From the NCBI GenBank assembly GCA_947846985.1, contig CANTUZ010000002.1, forward strand, positions 53,896,885-53,960,884: a DNA stretch of 64,000 nt, written 5' to 3'. Origin of the DNA: Fratercula arctica. Lineage: Eukaryota; Chordata; Aves; Charadriiformes; Alcidae. Each line of letters begins with the position of its first letter. Position 1 is the stretch's first letter. Shown here in pieces: positions 12,451 through 26,400 of the stretch. A model generated the notes under the pieces. The model was given only the letters and a program-made list of their open reading frames with translations. It had not been told where the DNA came from and searched no databases. Both the position numbers and the translations under genes were made by a program.

Positions 12451-15400
12451 GGTTTATCTTCTGCCAAAACCGCTTTGCCCCTTTCCACGCAACGCATGTA
12501 AGTAGACCTCAGGCACAAAAGTGAGAGGATACCGTATTTAGAGTGTGATTTTAAGCTGGAAATAAAATAGGCATTTTCTCCCAAATCAGATGAAAGACAC
12601 TCCAGTTCTTATAAGAATGCTGGTGCAGTACGTGGCAGACAGCCTCTCAAAGTAACTTCACCCTTACACAGTATTTCAGGGTCCCTGCAACAGCCGTGTT
12701 GTGCCCAGTGAGAGCTCCCTGGAAGGGTCAGAGGAGGGAGGTTTTTAGGAAATGCGCAAAGTAGCAAAACAGTTCTCAGCATAAAAGCAAACAGCACATC
12801 AATCAGTTCAGCAAACAGACGGACAGACGAGCCAGGGCCTCCCACATCCCTGCAGCCTGATCTATTGTCTAGACTAGGATTTTAAAAATGCCTCTTTAGA
12901 AAGTATTGGATAAAATTCAGAATACAGAGATTTTGAGCTTCAGTTCAAAACAACAGGTATTTATGCTGTCTTGTGTGTGCTAGATTTTTAAACTCTGGAT
13001 CTAGATCTCAAACCCTGTTTGCTGAGATATCACTGCCATAGGAAGGCTTTAGAAAGTGGTCCCAGTGACAGTCTAAAGTGATGTCCTAAAAACTGCATAT
13101 GCAGCAAATGCTCTTAAGAGCTCACCTTCATTTTAATACCAGATCATGCAGATCAGTGTGGATATAAATTATTGTATTCAATGTCTTAAAAATTACATAA
13201 AATCTGCACAGATTAGAAATGGTAAACTGAAAGATTCTTATGAATAAATTTCTAAATTAAACTCTGGGGCAAAGTAAAGATACAGTTCTTAAACTATTCT
13301 TTCCCACTGTTTTCTCTGTGTCTGATGCAAAGGCTTTCCTTGACACAGCCAAGAGAAGTCTAAAGAACTACATCAGTTTCTAGCAGGTAAGAGTTTGACT
13401 TTACCACCTCTCCTTCCATGTGCACCCTTATGATACAAGTAGTTAGGTGTACTGTTTGTGTCATCAACAAGCTGTATTAATAAGAAAGTTTGATTAGTTG
13501 TCTCCAACTAATGTAAATTCATGTCCTCAAGCTCGTAGCAAATTGCAAGTGCGGTTGCGAAGTGTCACGAAGTTAGAACATCTTGACCTAAAACCAGGAA
13601 CCAAAAAACCTCCCTCTTTTGGAAGTTAATCTGTATGTGGTTGTATCCAGCTTCTGAGGAATTAACTAAATTATCCATTAGTAATTTAGGGTAGGATGAA
13701 GCCTCTAAATACTGTCATGCTTTCCATCAACCAAATACTGTGGGTACAAAATAACTCATGTAAGTGCCAAGCCAATCCAGTCTTGCCACCTATTCCACTT
13801 CTCGAGAGCCACATTTCCTGGGATTGCTTACATGAAGAAAAGAAATTTTCTCTTTTTCAGAGGCAAGTGGTGGGTTGTGTTTATTCCTGAAATATCACAG
13901 CATCCTCCTAGGGAGTGAAGTATGCTGTTCTGGGGTGCAGCTCTCCACTTTGAAATGGGACTGCTGGGGAGCTGCTGGTCCTGGATCTTTCAAGTTTCGA
14001 AATGCGATTTGCACCGACTCTCCTGTGGGACAAGGTGGAGGAACAGGGTATTTAATGCCTTGGGTGAAAGGGAACATTCTGGAAAATGAAATATTGGGTT
14101 GCACAGTAGCTTTCTTTAAGTATGCACAGGCAGAGACACTGCTCCTAAAATTTCACAGTTGCTGGAACTGCAGAAGGGCTCCTCCAGGAAGGTCACCCGG
14201 CACTCTGCTCTCAGCCAGGGGACTCAGTGCAACCAGCACTTGGTCATATTTCTCCACTCTAATAGCACTGTGCAGAAGTGTTGCTGGGATTATATTGCAT
14301 CTGGCTTCACAATCTGGCTGAAATCAAATCACTCGCTGACCCAACAGCCTAGCTGCAGAGTCTAGCAGCTGAACAGCCAGCAGCCCTCTCCCCTCCAGGG
14401 CTTACACGCTGAGCTCTTGGCTCTGTTGAAAGTGATGTTGCAAATAGCCCCTCTTCACTTGGAAGCCTTGAAAGGTTTAATCATGGTGTGTAATTTTCCC
14501 CTTTTCAGGCTGATTTCCTAAGGAAAGAAGGGTTATGCGGGCATAAATCAGGCACACCTGTAGCTTGTGAATCCCTAATCAGCTCCAGCCACAAATGATC
14601 AAGGGACTTCTCTGAAAAAAGCATATAGAGATAAAATAGCAAAAATCAAAATGACATTAAGATCTCAAGGACATGAAGTTCCTACAAGTTTTGACAAAAC
14701 CAAACTGCTGCAGAGAGTACAGAGCCCCCAGTTTCTTTCCCAGGAGGCAGCAGCTGGCCATCCAGGCAGCACCTCTCAGACCTCCTGTCTTTCGCTTGGT
14801 GCTTGTGTCATGGAGGGGTTGGAGGAGAGCTCAGATTATGGCAGTCAGGGCAGATAAAGGAGCAAGGGACACACATCTATAGAGACAGAGCTTCGCTACT
14901 GCTGCTGCTCCTGAAACAATATCTCTACCACTAGGTTAGCAGGGCAACATAAGGCAGGTCTGCATCTCATACCTGTTGCACCATTCCCATGACATGAGGC
15001 ATTTTTCTTCCTGTCTTTCCTGGGTTTTCCACATCACCTATATGGATTCCTGAGTTCCAGAGTGGACTGCAACTACTCTGAGTGCTGGATGCTTTCAGCT
15101 GGAGCTCACATACTTGCTCTGCTTTGGGAGCTATTATTTTATTGATCCTTCTCCTGGACAGTTCAACAACTCAGGCTTTTTCCAGGGGTAGATCTGTTTC
15201 TCTCAACAAATCCCTCCTGCAAGCTGAAATAATTTGTCTCCCAAATTATTCCATCTTTCATTAGGTACTCTTTAATGTCTCTAAAGTTACATGCAGAAGC
15301 CAGAGCTTTCAATTCTGTTATATAAATGCCTATTCCTCCTGCTGCTAGGTGACAGTTAAAAAAATCAACCATATCTCTCTACAGCTCAGAGATGTCTGGA

Positions 15401-18400
15401 TTCATACAGCACCTCAAACACCTTTGTGGGGTGTTTAATTATCCCAGGCACTATTCCCAGCAACAGAGCCTCTCTTGCTTCTCAGAACTTTTTTCCCAGT
15501 GAGAATGTCTAAAAAGTTATCTTCATTTTCTCAACTTTGCCCACAATGTTCAGTGCTACACAGTAGGTTAGTTCTTGTTTTCAGCACAGAGATGATTGGC
15601 CAGCATCTCAAATCCAGCTTTTCCTCTAGTCTGAATCCTTTCACATCACTCCATCACTTGCTGCCATTTCACACACTTACTAATCAAACTCACTTCCCTG
15701 CTGCAGGTCTTAATAAACTAATTGCTGCCACTGCACCGTATATAGCTCATGCTGGGTAGTTATATCAAAAGGCTTCAGACTTGTGAAATTAAAACTAGCT
15801 CTTTATTAAGAGAGCTACCTAACAGAAATGCCACAACCACAGGTACCACTGCACATACCCTCCACACATGTCTTACTGTTTGCTATAAATCAGACATCCT
15901 TCTATAGTCTGTGCTTCCCCCTCTGATTTCCCTGCCAGTTGGTGCACAGGACGTACTCAAACAGTACAAAGTCATCTGTCTGAATACTGCTAGGGAAAAA
16001 GGGGTTATAGATCTAAGGCCACTCAGCACTCACTCCAGCATAATGCCCTTCTATAGTGCTGGAGGTTAGAAGACATACACCTGGTGGAAGAAGTAGATTT
16101 TTAAGGCGGGATGTAGGCAAGGACCACATCAAAGGTCATACAAATCAGTGGGAGTCTTTCCATCGATTTCCAGTCTGCTTTGGATGACAGCATTTTGCAC
16201 AAAAGTCCCTGAAGTTACACAGGGCAATGGTGAAAAATGAGCCAAGATACCCACTTCAGCAGGAATGGGCCAGGAAGGCAGCCCCACACTGCAGAAAGGG
16301 GCAGAGCTCTGCAGCACCTTGGGGGTAAAGAGCAGCAGTTTTGTGGGGACAGCAGAAGGGAAGCAAAGATATTGGCAAGGAAACAATTCCAGCATGCCAC
16401 TGCAGGAGAGAGTTCAGCTATTCGTGATTAATTTAGCTGTTACACCAGAGGTCTCCAGTGACTATGGAAGCTTTGCCGTGAGCCACACGATTATTTATTT
16501 CTCTTCTAAAACGAATTGTTTCTATGAAAAATGGCAGTAGAACATGTTATGCTGGAAACAGTCTGTGGCCAGAAAAACTATTAAAAACCACTAACAAGCT
16601 GCTTCAGCTTATTCACGTCCCATCCCAGAGAATAAGAAAGTTAGGGTTAAATCCAAGGGACTTTCCGAACTTCAGTTATTAGAAGCAGAGCGGTAGCTCC
16701 GTAAAGCAGGTCCTGGCTTCTTGCAGCCATGACTTTTCCCCTGAATCAGTTGGAGGCTGCTTTGTTTTCATTGGCATGAAGAACACATGAAGCACAGTCC
16801 AGTGGGTGTACAGTTGTGTATACACCGCTAGTGCATTTGCAGAACGTTTCAAAGTCCTAACCCAATGCTTGCAAAATGATAGTCACTGCCACAATGTATT
16901 TATATAAATAGCACTTGCTTTTCATAAGATAAACTTGTACAAAGGTTTTCCTTTTTTTTTTTTTCCCCTTTTTCTGCAGCACAAGCTTCGTGATGCTGCC
17001 TCACAAGCTTTTCTTGCTATGTCCTACAGTAAACGGCACTCCTATAAACCCCACACTTTGGCAGCTATCAGCGACTACCTTCAGCTCCACTTCCAATTCC
17101 CACATTACAGCGCAGTACTGGTCTCCCTTCTGAGAACAGCTTTTCCTCCTGAACAGTCTATTTGCAGAGATACACAGTTATTAAATCCCTCCAGTGTCCC
17201 CAGCGTGTTTCTTGCACACACAGAATACTAGTACCATTGTGGTCCTGAGAAAGGTGACAATTCTGACTCTCACTTCATCATCATTCTTTAAAGTACTTGG
17301 TCACGACAAGAAACTCTACAGATGTATCCGCACAGCTTCTCCTTAAAGCATTAGTTTTAAATAATTCGCCTTATCTGCAGGACTAAATTGCAGGACTTGG
17401 GTGAATTAAATCTCCAAGTGCCCAAGTTCTGACATCTGGCATTTAGATACAAAATAAAGGCATTATTTTCAGTGGTGCAGATACCTTCTTGTAGACAATA
17501 CAAACTTCATTTCATCGCATGGTTTGAAGCTTCATTTTTTGGAGGTGTAAATGTATTAACAAGGTCATGAATAAAAGCAACTAGAGTTGTTCTTGGAAGA
17601 GGAAAAAGGCACACAATTTAGAAGAAGGTGCCTACACACCTGAATTTGGAAAAGTTGTTACTAGGTCAAAATCTGCCAGAATATCCCACACCAAATCACT
17701 GTTCCATTCACGAGCAAAGAGAACAAATCTCCCTCAGTGATTCAGGGAATGAGGTATTGGAGAGGTTGAGGCTTAATCCTTCACTGGCTGTTTCTACAAT
17801 TTATGGATGCCTTTGCCTGAAGGTTTGATGATAAAGCACACTGATATCTGTAGAACTTCCGTGGTAAAATAAATCATACTGTTGTAGTAGTAGTAAGGAT
17901 GCTACTTCCAGCTTTTTTACAAGACCTTTATACATGCACATACCCTCCCTTAAATGTTATGCTTCACGTATATTGCTGAGGTAACCTCAGGAAATATAGG
18001 ATTACATATGCACTGCTTCCTTAATGCATCCATCAAAGGTTTTTATTAACAGGAGATCCTGTTTGTCCTAAGCACTTAGCAAAGAAAGTTAAAAATACAC
18101 TTTAAAGTGTTATGCAGACTTCAGTAAGAGAAAGTGCTAAACTGCAGCTCATTCAGAGGATTTCTTGGAAATGAAGTTTTAGGAAAACTGGGCTATCTTT
18201 ATGAAACCAGTAGGTGATGAAACTGTTGCTACAGTGAAACAGTCACAGGGATAGCTTCAGTCTACCTGAAATGGTGTAGGATTAGACTCACTGTAGGCCA
18301 ACAGTACTTATCTATAGTAACATCCCTAATACCACAGTGCACAATTCCACCACTTCATACTACCTACAGCTGTCCCTCCCCAGAGATAAGGCTTGGCTTT

Positions 18401-21400
18401 CCTCCAGGGAAGGGCACACTCTGGCTTATGATCAAGGCAAAGTAACACATTTTAGTCTTAAACACAAGCCTGAGCAAGGGGTCCTGAAGAATCTGCAGCT
18501 CTCCGGGAATAGCCTTGGGAAGCACTTTGATAAGGAATCATTTACAAGTCACAGTTCCTCTACCACTTTCTCCTTCCTCCAGGGGTAATGACCTACAGAA
18601 GCATCAGCAGCAAATTCTGACATTTCCCAGTCCTGGCTAGCAAGACTAACAGGGGAATCACAGTTTTTCCGCTCCTTCTTGGCTTGCAAACCATCTGCAC
18701 GTGCATGGAGAGAGGGTGGATGAAAGCCTAAGAGGTCCGGTCCTCCTTCACACCCCTGACTGGACCATGACCATACACTCAGGTCTCCCCTGTCTTGTCT
18801 TCCAATTTTTTCCCCAATAAAGTTCATATCCAGCTACTGCTATTAATTTATGGGTGGGATCCTGTTGCTAATTACTGGCTTCTCATTGGCAGCAATGCAT
18901 CTGTAAAAGGCTGATGCCCAGATCTGTAAAGATTGTGGGTTCCTCAGGGACAGCTTAGGCATAATGTAGGACCTACAGAAATACAGGTTTAACCATTTAG
19001 GCACCTATCACACACCAGGGCTGGCTATATTTTGGCCAGTCCGGCTCTTCTGGCACCTGCCTAAAGGCCTGCTCCTGTTCTTGCTCCGGATCAGCATTGT
19101 TACGGCAAGCCAACCAGACTGGCACTTATCTCCAAGCTAAGCTCACATGACATTCACAAACTGGATAGTCTCATATCTAAATAATTCGCAAGGCCATATA
19201 CATAGGCCATGTTAAGGCCACAGCACATGGTCAACTTCATTCAAAAAGACTGCTGGAGAAGTTGGAAATACTTGCATCTGCCTTTCCAATAACATCCTGA
19301 TAACCAAAGCACTTCAGAATAGAGGCACAGCCCGAGGCAAAGGCACTCCATCATCCTCTTGATAAAACACCACCACCAAGAAGTAAAAAATTAAAAGATC
19401 CATAAGAAACCATGAGGCTGTCTAGAAAGGATTATGTTTCTAGAGCATAATGAAGAGGGCACATACCCCAAAGGAAGATTTTTTTTGACATTATGGGACT
19501 TCTCACACAGGAAGATCTTTCTGCATTTTGCATTTCAGAAAATATATCATATTAAGACTAAGAATGGGGGTCACACCCCATGCAATTGGAAATGCAAATT
19601 ACAACGCATTCTCATATTTGGCCTACCACCTCATCACCAAAAGCCATTAGTAGTCCCTAAGAGAGATAATAAGCAAGTAAATAAAACTTGGTTTTAGTTT
19701 CAAGCATAGGTCTCTCCTTGGCCCTGTTAAATCTCCTTTGTACCTGCCTAATGATGTAAAATGGTCTTAAAATCAGTGTAAAGTGACTCATTAAAGATTC
19801 CCATAGGAAACAGGATCATACATTTTTACGCGTAGGATTTGCTGAACTACTGGAAAGAAGCAAGTTAATTAGCAGAGCAAAGACATTTGAAAAAATGTGA
19901 ATTATTTATATTGTAACCCTCATCCCACAGGCAGGGAACTCTGATAATTTACTTCTCCAAAAGTTCTTTTTTTCCTACTCTTGATTTTTTTTAACATGCT
20001 CCTGAGATTGCAATCCAGAACTCTGTCCTCAGCAAGTTTTCAGCATTTGCAGTGTTCTCAGCTGCACACACTTCCAGTTATTAACCTTCTTTCTACTTAC
20101 GCTGGCCTTGCAGGGAGGTTTTCAGATAATGTCAGAAAGTGTCATTTGAAATTATTCTAAAGCAGAGAACAGCTACACACTCCAACCTATTATTGTAAGT
20201 TAACACTAAAGGCATCTATACCTTTCAAAATGATACAATATTTTTTACTATTTAAGAAAACACGCCCATCATATAAAACAGCTGCCATGTTTATTTAGAT
20301 AAGTGCTCCTCCGCTCTTATATGTGGAGGCTGATGACAGATGTGTTTTTAAGGCAAAAATATTAACTCTAGAAATGTCAGCATCTGCTTCTTTTCAGCCT
20401 AGCCTTACCGATTCACACATCATTTTTCATCCACAAGGAAAGTTTCTTTTTTCTTATAGAGAATCTAAAAACACGAGTGTAAATTACTGGTCCTGAGGCC
20501 TGACAGTTTTATTAGCATGTCACTGGTGCTACACATGTTAGGTCTGATTAGACATAGAGAGTGGCTGGTTTCCATGGCCAGGTCCTCATGGGATGAGGAA
20601 GCCTTGTACTTCCCCTGCAGGAATTTTCCACCTGACTGCTCCATTTCTGTGAACCAGTATTTGCTGAAGTTACAAGATGCCATACAAAAGTGCTGTATGT
20701 AGTTCCTGCGGTTACTGGAAAGAGAGGTAAAAAACACAAAGCAAAATTTTCTACTGAATTCAAGGAGTCCAGTCTTCTCACTCACACAGCTAGCATGCTA
20801 TAATTCATTTTCATGTATTCAGTACAGTAATTGTTGTGCTTTCACTCACATACATAACAGCAAATGGAGCCCTATACCTTACTCACTACATACATACACC
20901 AAAGAACACCTCCTACATCTTTACCCTACATCACAGAGGGGCTCTGCGGTACTCACACTGCCTCCCAGAGAAATGCATGCCAAAAGAAAACATCACTCAA
21001 GGATAATTATGTACAATCAAACCACGAACAGACGTATGAACAAATGGCAACTGGAAGGTAGTTGCCAACCATCAGCAATTCAAAACAAACAATCTTCGAA
21101 TTAGTGACCAGTTAGAGCAAATTAGAGCTGTAAGAACGGACCACACTAGCTAAGAAGTCCCTCTGGGCAAAATTTGCATACAAGTCACTAGCCCCTGCCA
21201 CCTGAGAACCAGTGACTATCCAACACATTTCCATAGCACCAGCAGACATGATAAAGGATTTACCACTGGAGACCCCTACCTTCCTGGCACAACAACGAGC
21301 AACCACGTGTGCTACCGAACGGCACAAAAATGCCCATGTTGAACAACTTAAAGCTGTCCTACCCCAAATGGTAGCTGCTTCCCACAGCCGGCTGTCTTCG

Positions 21401-22878
21401 CTTCAGACTATGCTCAGGCTGTTACCCTAGACGTTTTAGTGACAGAAAGACCTCTTCAGCCTGGCTGCACAGAAAAGTTCTGACAAATCTCCTTATTTCA
21501 ACATTTTGAGCTGGCCGGAGGCGAGACATCGCTCCTGGCCTGCCTGCAGGCCACACTGACCTCTTAGCATGGCACTGTACCTAGGTAATACGTCCCAGAA
21601 AAGACAGACCATGAGCTGAGAACTTGAAGCTGCCCACATCCGTAATTGGTGCTTGTATGAAGAGCTGTTGTTAAATGCCTTAACAAAATTTTCCCAGTTC
21701 TCCTTGGAGTGGGGCAATGCAGACCTCCTCCTGTAAGATTAAGTAATGCATTTACATAGGTACGAACAATGTGCTGTGGGCTTTATGCACAAACAAAAAA
21801 GCCAAAAGACCAAGTTCTTGCCTGAGCAGCTTTATGATCTACATAGGTAACACAAAGCCAAAAAACGAATGGGAAGCAGCTTAACAAAACTGCAGCTGTG
21901 ACTGTCCTGTAAGCTTTGTGATTTCTTTGTTTGCTTACATGCTTTTCTGCGATTTATCCTGCCTTTGCTCCTTGACAAAAATATATTTTTACAGATGGGG
22001 CTAAAAATAGCAATGGATGATAGAAACAGAGGACTGAAGAAGGTAAGCGTTGCCAAGTGAGCCTGCATGAGGTCTCTGCAATTCTGTGTCCAAGTTTAAC
22101 TGATATCAGAGTAGCCATTGCTAAGGGCTTTCTATTTTCCTCTTTTCCGTGGGTGACAAGCACTTCTGTTATTGCCTACACTTAATAGTCCTGAACTCTT
22201 AATTTTTAGGATCGTTCATGCATTTAATTTTAAAAAAAGTTATTTTGACTGACACCAAGATGGTATTTTTTCAATAACACCAGAGGAGTCTGACTGGCAA
22301 CTCCATTTTGTTTGTAGTTCAAAGACTGTATGGGGACTTTATTTTCAAAATAATTTCATTATTTCTTTAGGAGAAAATGTTTTTCTCTCATGCATTTTCT
22401 GATTGCAGAAAAAGATAGGTTTGAATTTTTTGCAAGTGTAAGCATAACTCTGCCAAATCCTGTACACTTTTAGGTCCTGGTTAGGATTTGCAAACCATCA
22501 TATTTTGAGAGGATTAGATAAAAATGTTATTTTTGACTTTGAGACTTCCATTTCTCCCAAGGCCTCTGTAAAAATCACGCAATAAGGTTGCCCAGATGGT
22601 AATCTGAAAGTGCAAACTGTCTTCCCCAGTACTAATTAGGATTTATGCAAAGGGAAAACCAACCCAAATCTACTTAGAAGTTTTCTTCCTCAGACATAAA
22701 TGAAATAGAAGCAGCAAAATAACGATGAAGAGAAATTCCTGCTGGGAGCATCCCTCAAAATGCTGCCTCCGTTTCCCATGACATTTAAGAAAGTGCATGT
22801 ACCAGAAGCTAGAGGATTGTCTTTTAAGTGAAGACACAGAAGAAAATGCATCACTCTCTAGATAGCAACACTATCTAT

Positions 22879-22895
22879 GATTTGTGTGTGTGTGA
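22879..22895. repeat. Short TG dinucleotide repeat
   Basis: About seven TG units; short and of no evident consequence. Confidence 0.8.
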
Positions 22896-23385
22896 GACCT
22901 CCCCCCTCAACTCACTTCTGTTTTAAACGATCTGGAGTAACCAAAATAAATGTAAAGAAAAAGGGATTATTTTGCAATTTCATCCTCCTCCAAGCCCTCC
23001 TCCCAAATGTGAAACACTTGCTTAGGAAGGGCTCCTCTTCAAAGCTAAATAAATTCATCTCTGTATTATCCCTTCCATCCGTAGCCCTCTCAAACTTTCT
23101 TAATTAATTTTACTGCTGGTTTCAAAGCATTCTCCAAGTTGGCTCAAATCCCTTTAGATCGCATATCAGCGTTAGCAACAGAAGATATATTACTACTCTC
23201 TCTTTTTCTCTTTCTCCCCCTCTTTCTAAGAGGAAGCAAGGAAGGATGATCAGTCACGTTATCACTCTAGAGTATGAGGCAACTACTGTATCTAAGGCAA
23301 ACTCTGGACTCCTCATGTGTAATTTTTATACACACAACTAACTTGATAGATGCTACGTTTGGTTTTTCTTTTTTTCCTGTAGCTT

Positions 23386-23407
23386 CCCCCCCCCCCCCCC
23401 TTTTTTT
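23386..23407. repeat. Adjacent C15 and T7 tracts
   Basis: A run of 15 C (23386-23400) is followed directly by 7 T, within a longer pyrimidine-rich stretch. Confidence 0.95.
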
Positions 23408-26400
23408 CTGGCAAATCCTAAAGGAATCAGCCTATTCCATAATAATCTCATTAAGTCAAGACAGGTCTGAATTATGTTTCTTTTTTCTTCCTTCTTTCCA
23501 GCTTTACTGCAAAGCCCAAAAAAGTTTAACTCAGCTTTTCAAAAGCACCAGAACTCTTAAGGAGATACAATAGACTCTGTGTAAGCAAGACCATGGACAG
23601 GATATTTCCTAATGCAAGGATTTATCAAGAAAGGTCCAGGAGCTTTCCAGAGTAGTCGGGTAAGGTTTTATGGCCAAATTCACACACAACATAAGCTAAT
23701 CCCACTCTAGTAAAGGCAATTTGAACACAGTGAAATAGCGGCCCCTTATACCAAAGCTGAATTTGACGTAAGTGATTTTAACGGATTCTGTTTCTGAAGT
23801 AATTATTCACGCTTTTTTCCTAAAAGAGTGAAAAAGAGGGAGGGAGGAAAAAAAACCCCTGATGTCAGGCACTCATAAACAGGGATTCTTCTATTTTGGT
23901 GTAAATTCTTTGCAGATTGCAACATGTATTTGTCCCATTTGCAAATTCATTAAAAGAGAGAGAGAAAAAGCTTTTTTTTTTTCCCCCAGAGTGAAACTTT
24001 TTAATTACAAGCAGGGTTTCAGAGTGGTATTAGAGTGACATATAATGAAACAGAAATCCAGTATTTGCAGCTATTTTTAAATGCAGCAAAACAAGGAAAA
24101 AAATTTGCCTGCTCTATCTGTTGAAGAGAATTACTAAAGCCCCTCTCCATCAAACATCAGAAGAACCAAGAGCACTATAAAATCAACAGTTAACATATTT
24201 TTAAAGCAACATTTCGCTTGTGAAATTTCAAAAGGAAAAACAGCAGTTCCTCCCTTTTCTTGCTCTCACAAGTAATGCTCAAAAAGAAATCTGCAACTTC
24301 CACCTCTCCATGTTTCTAATCCACCAAAACTGTTTAAAAAATAATCCTTTTGTATGGAGCATTTCATCAGATGGAAGTGAAATAAATGGAATGGAAAGAT
24401 GGAAAACCCCAAGTAAACTCTTTTCTAAATAATGTTTATTTGGACTTAAAATTTAAAAATGAAAAGAGTTGAACTGAGACACACTGTCGGGAATTTGTTG
24501 CTGAACAGCCTGTGTGGCACTTCCTTGTTAGGAATCTCCGGCACTGGCAAAAATTCCTCTCTGATTCATCTGTGCTGCTTTTCTCTTAGTTGAAAAGAGT
24601 TTCTAATGAAGCCTTTCACTTCTCTGATCCCTCTTGGAAATCCAAAGGACATAAAGGCCCTCACCACTGCGAACCTGGAAGGAGAAATTTTGCCACTTGT
24701 ACGTAGCCCCAAAAGTGCAGCTAACAGAAACACGGGCACAACACAAAGCTCACACAGGTCACATCTGCTGATAAAGAACAACCACCCCAGCAGGAACAAA
24801 GGCTGCACTAGCACTCAGTGTACACTTAGAAGCTGAGATCTGCCAGGACAACACAACTTCTACCATGACTGCAATGCTGTGATTCCCTCCTTTTCCCCTC
24901 TGTCTCAGAGCCTTTTCTCTGCCCCTCCCCTGTTTTTCACAGAAATATTTTTCTTCTGTAAATTGCCGTTTTTATCTCATGTCACAGATCCAGTCCCCCT
25001 CACCTGGCTTGTCTTCCCCCCCTGCGCAGTTGCACTACAGACCCTATGAACCTGTTCATCCAGCAGTGAGCCCCAGCAGCCTGTGGCAGCATCGTGTCTG
25101 GCAGCACTATCACTGTGGGGCTCTCACCAGTGGGTTCCTGGGGAGTTCTCCTCGGCAAAAGGATGGCTGGGAACTGAGCTGCCCGCAGCTCTGTAAGCCA
25201 ATCCCAGCTGAGTTCTCCCACTGCGATGCCACACTGGACCTCTGTTTTCTTTCACTCAGCTGCCTGTTCCCCAGGAGCCAAATTAGCTAAGATTGCTACA
25301 CAGCTTCATGGAGGTGGCTGAAATCTGTAGGTTTAATTAGAAAAACACTTCCCCTGTACACAGGAGATTTCTGCTGGGAACCTCCAAATGGCTACGGCGA
25401 TGAACCAGAATCTGGCAACTTTCTGCCCAGTCTTTTCCACGAGGCAGCTACCCACTCTGCTCGAGGGGAAGCTGAGCGCAGGCGAGTTTGGATCCCATGT
25501 CACTCAGGTGGAGAATTCATAACGTCAAACACTGCAAGCAAAACCAGCCCCTCCAAGGCCCCAGTGCTACAACAGGGTCCTCCACACTCAGCGCTGGGCC
25601 AGCTTAGGGGTTCCAAGCCAGGTTTGCTTTGAGCGCTGGAAGTAAGCAACAAAGAAGAACCTAATTTTAATCTTACAGAGGGGCCTAAGAAACAGGGAAT
25701 AACTTAGGGAAGCCCTGAGCAAGACTCATTACCTGAACAAGGCCTCCAGCAATTCAAAAACATAAGGACCGTAAAGATGGTTTAGAACAACATTTACCTC
25801 ATTCCTGACCAACACAAGGGAAGGGATAAGCATGAATAAGGGCGGCAGTTGTGACTCTAAGACCACCAGCTGATGGTTGCCGTCCAGATCTTAGCGTTGC
25901 CAACTAGAGACTATCCCATACTCAGAGGTTTGCCAAGAAGTGTTGCATGAGCTTCAGGCAAAGGCAGTCAGGTTATCTCAAGCCACCTATATCAGCCACT
26001 TGAGCTTATGCAGCTGACTTTGCCTGAAGCCCATTTAGCAAGTGCTTCCTGGCTCCTTTCCACTGGCAGAGCTTAAGAGACAGGAACGTATGGAAGACGG
26101 GAATATTGAACATCTGGGGAATCTTAACCAGCACAGCTGCCAGCAAAGTGAACATCTGTCTGTTGCCCAGGTCTCCTTTCACAAAGGAAAGTGCTTTCTC
26201 CCACAGGTTCATCTGCAGATGATACAAGTATCTGCTCCCTCACTAATAAAGTACCTTGTCTGTGGTTAAGTTTGTCTACAGTGTGTATTAGCTCATGCAA
26301 TGGTCTGTGTTGCCATGGCTAGATTGCTTTGGATATCAAAGCTAACTCAAGTATACTGCAGTGTCAAGCACACCTACCTTTTTTTATTGCAAGTTTTAGT

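Noticed and set aside
11000..13700. A full endogenous provirus around the LTR
   Set aside because: No second LTR and no gag, pol or env remnants were seen on either side.
13875..14321. 148-codon plus-strand open frame
   Set aside because: No family recognised, no codon-usage or splice support, and overlaps other chance frames.
21060..21720. Possible second retroviral or repeat fragment
   Set aside because: The texture differs slightly from the surroundings, but I could not match it to a repeat family or find LTR-type signals.
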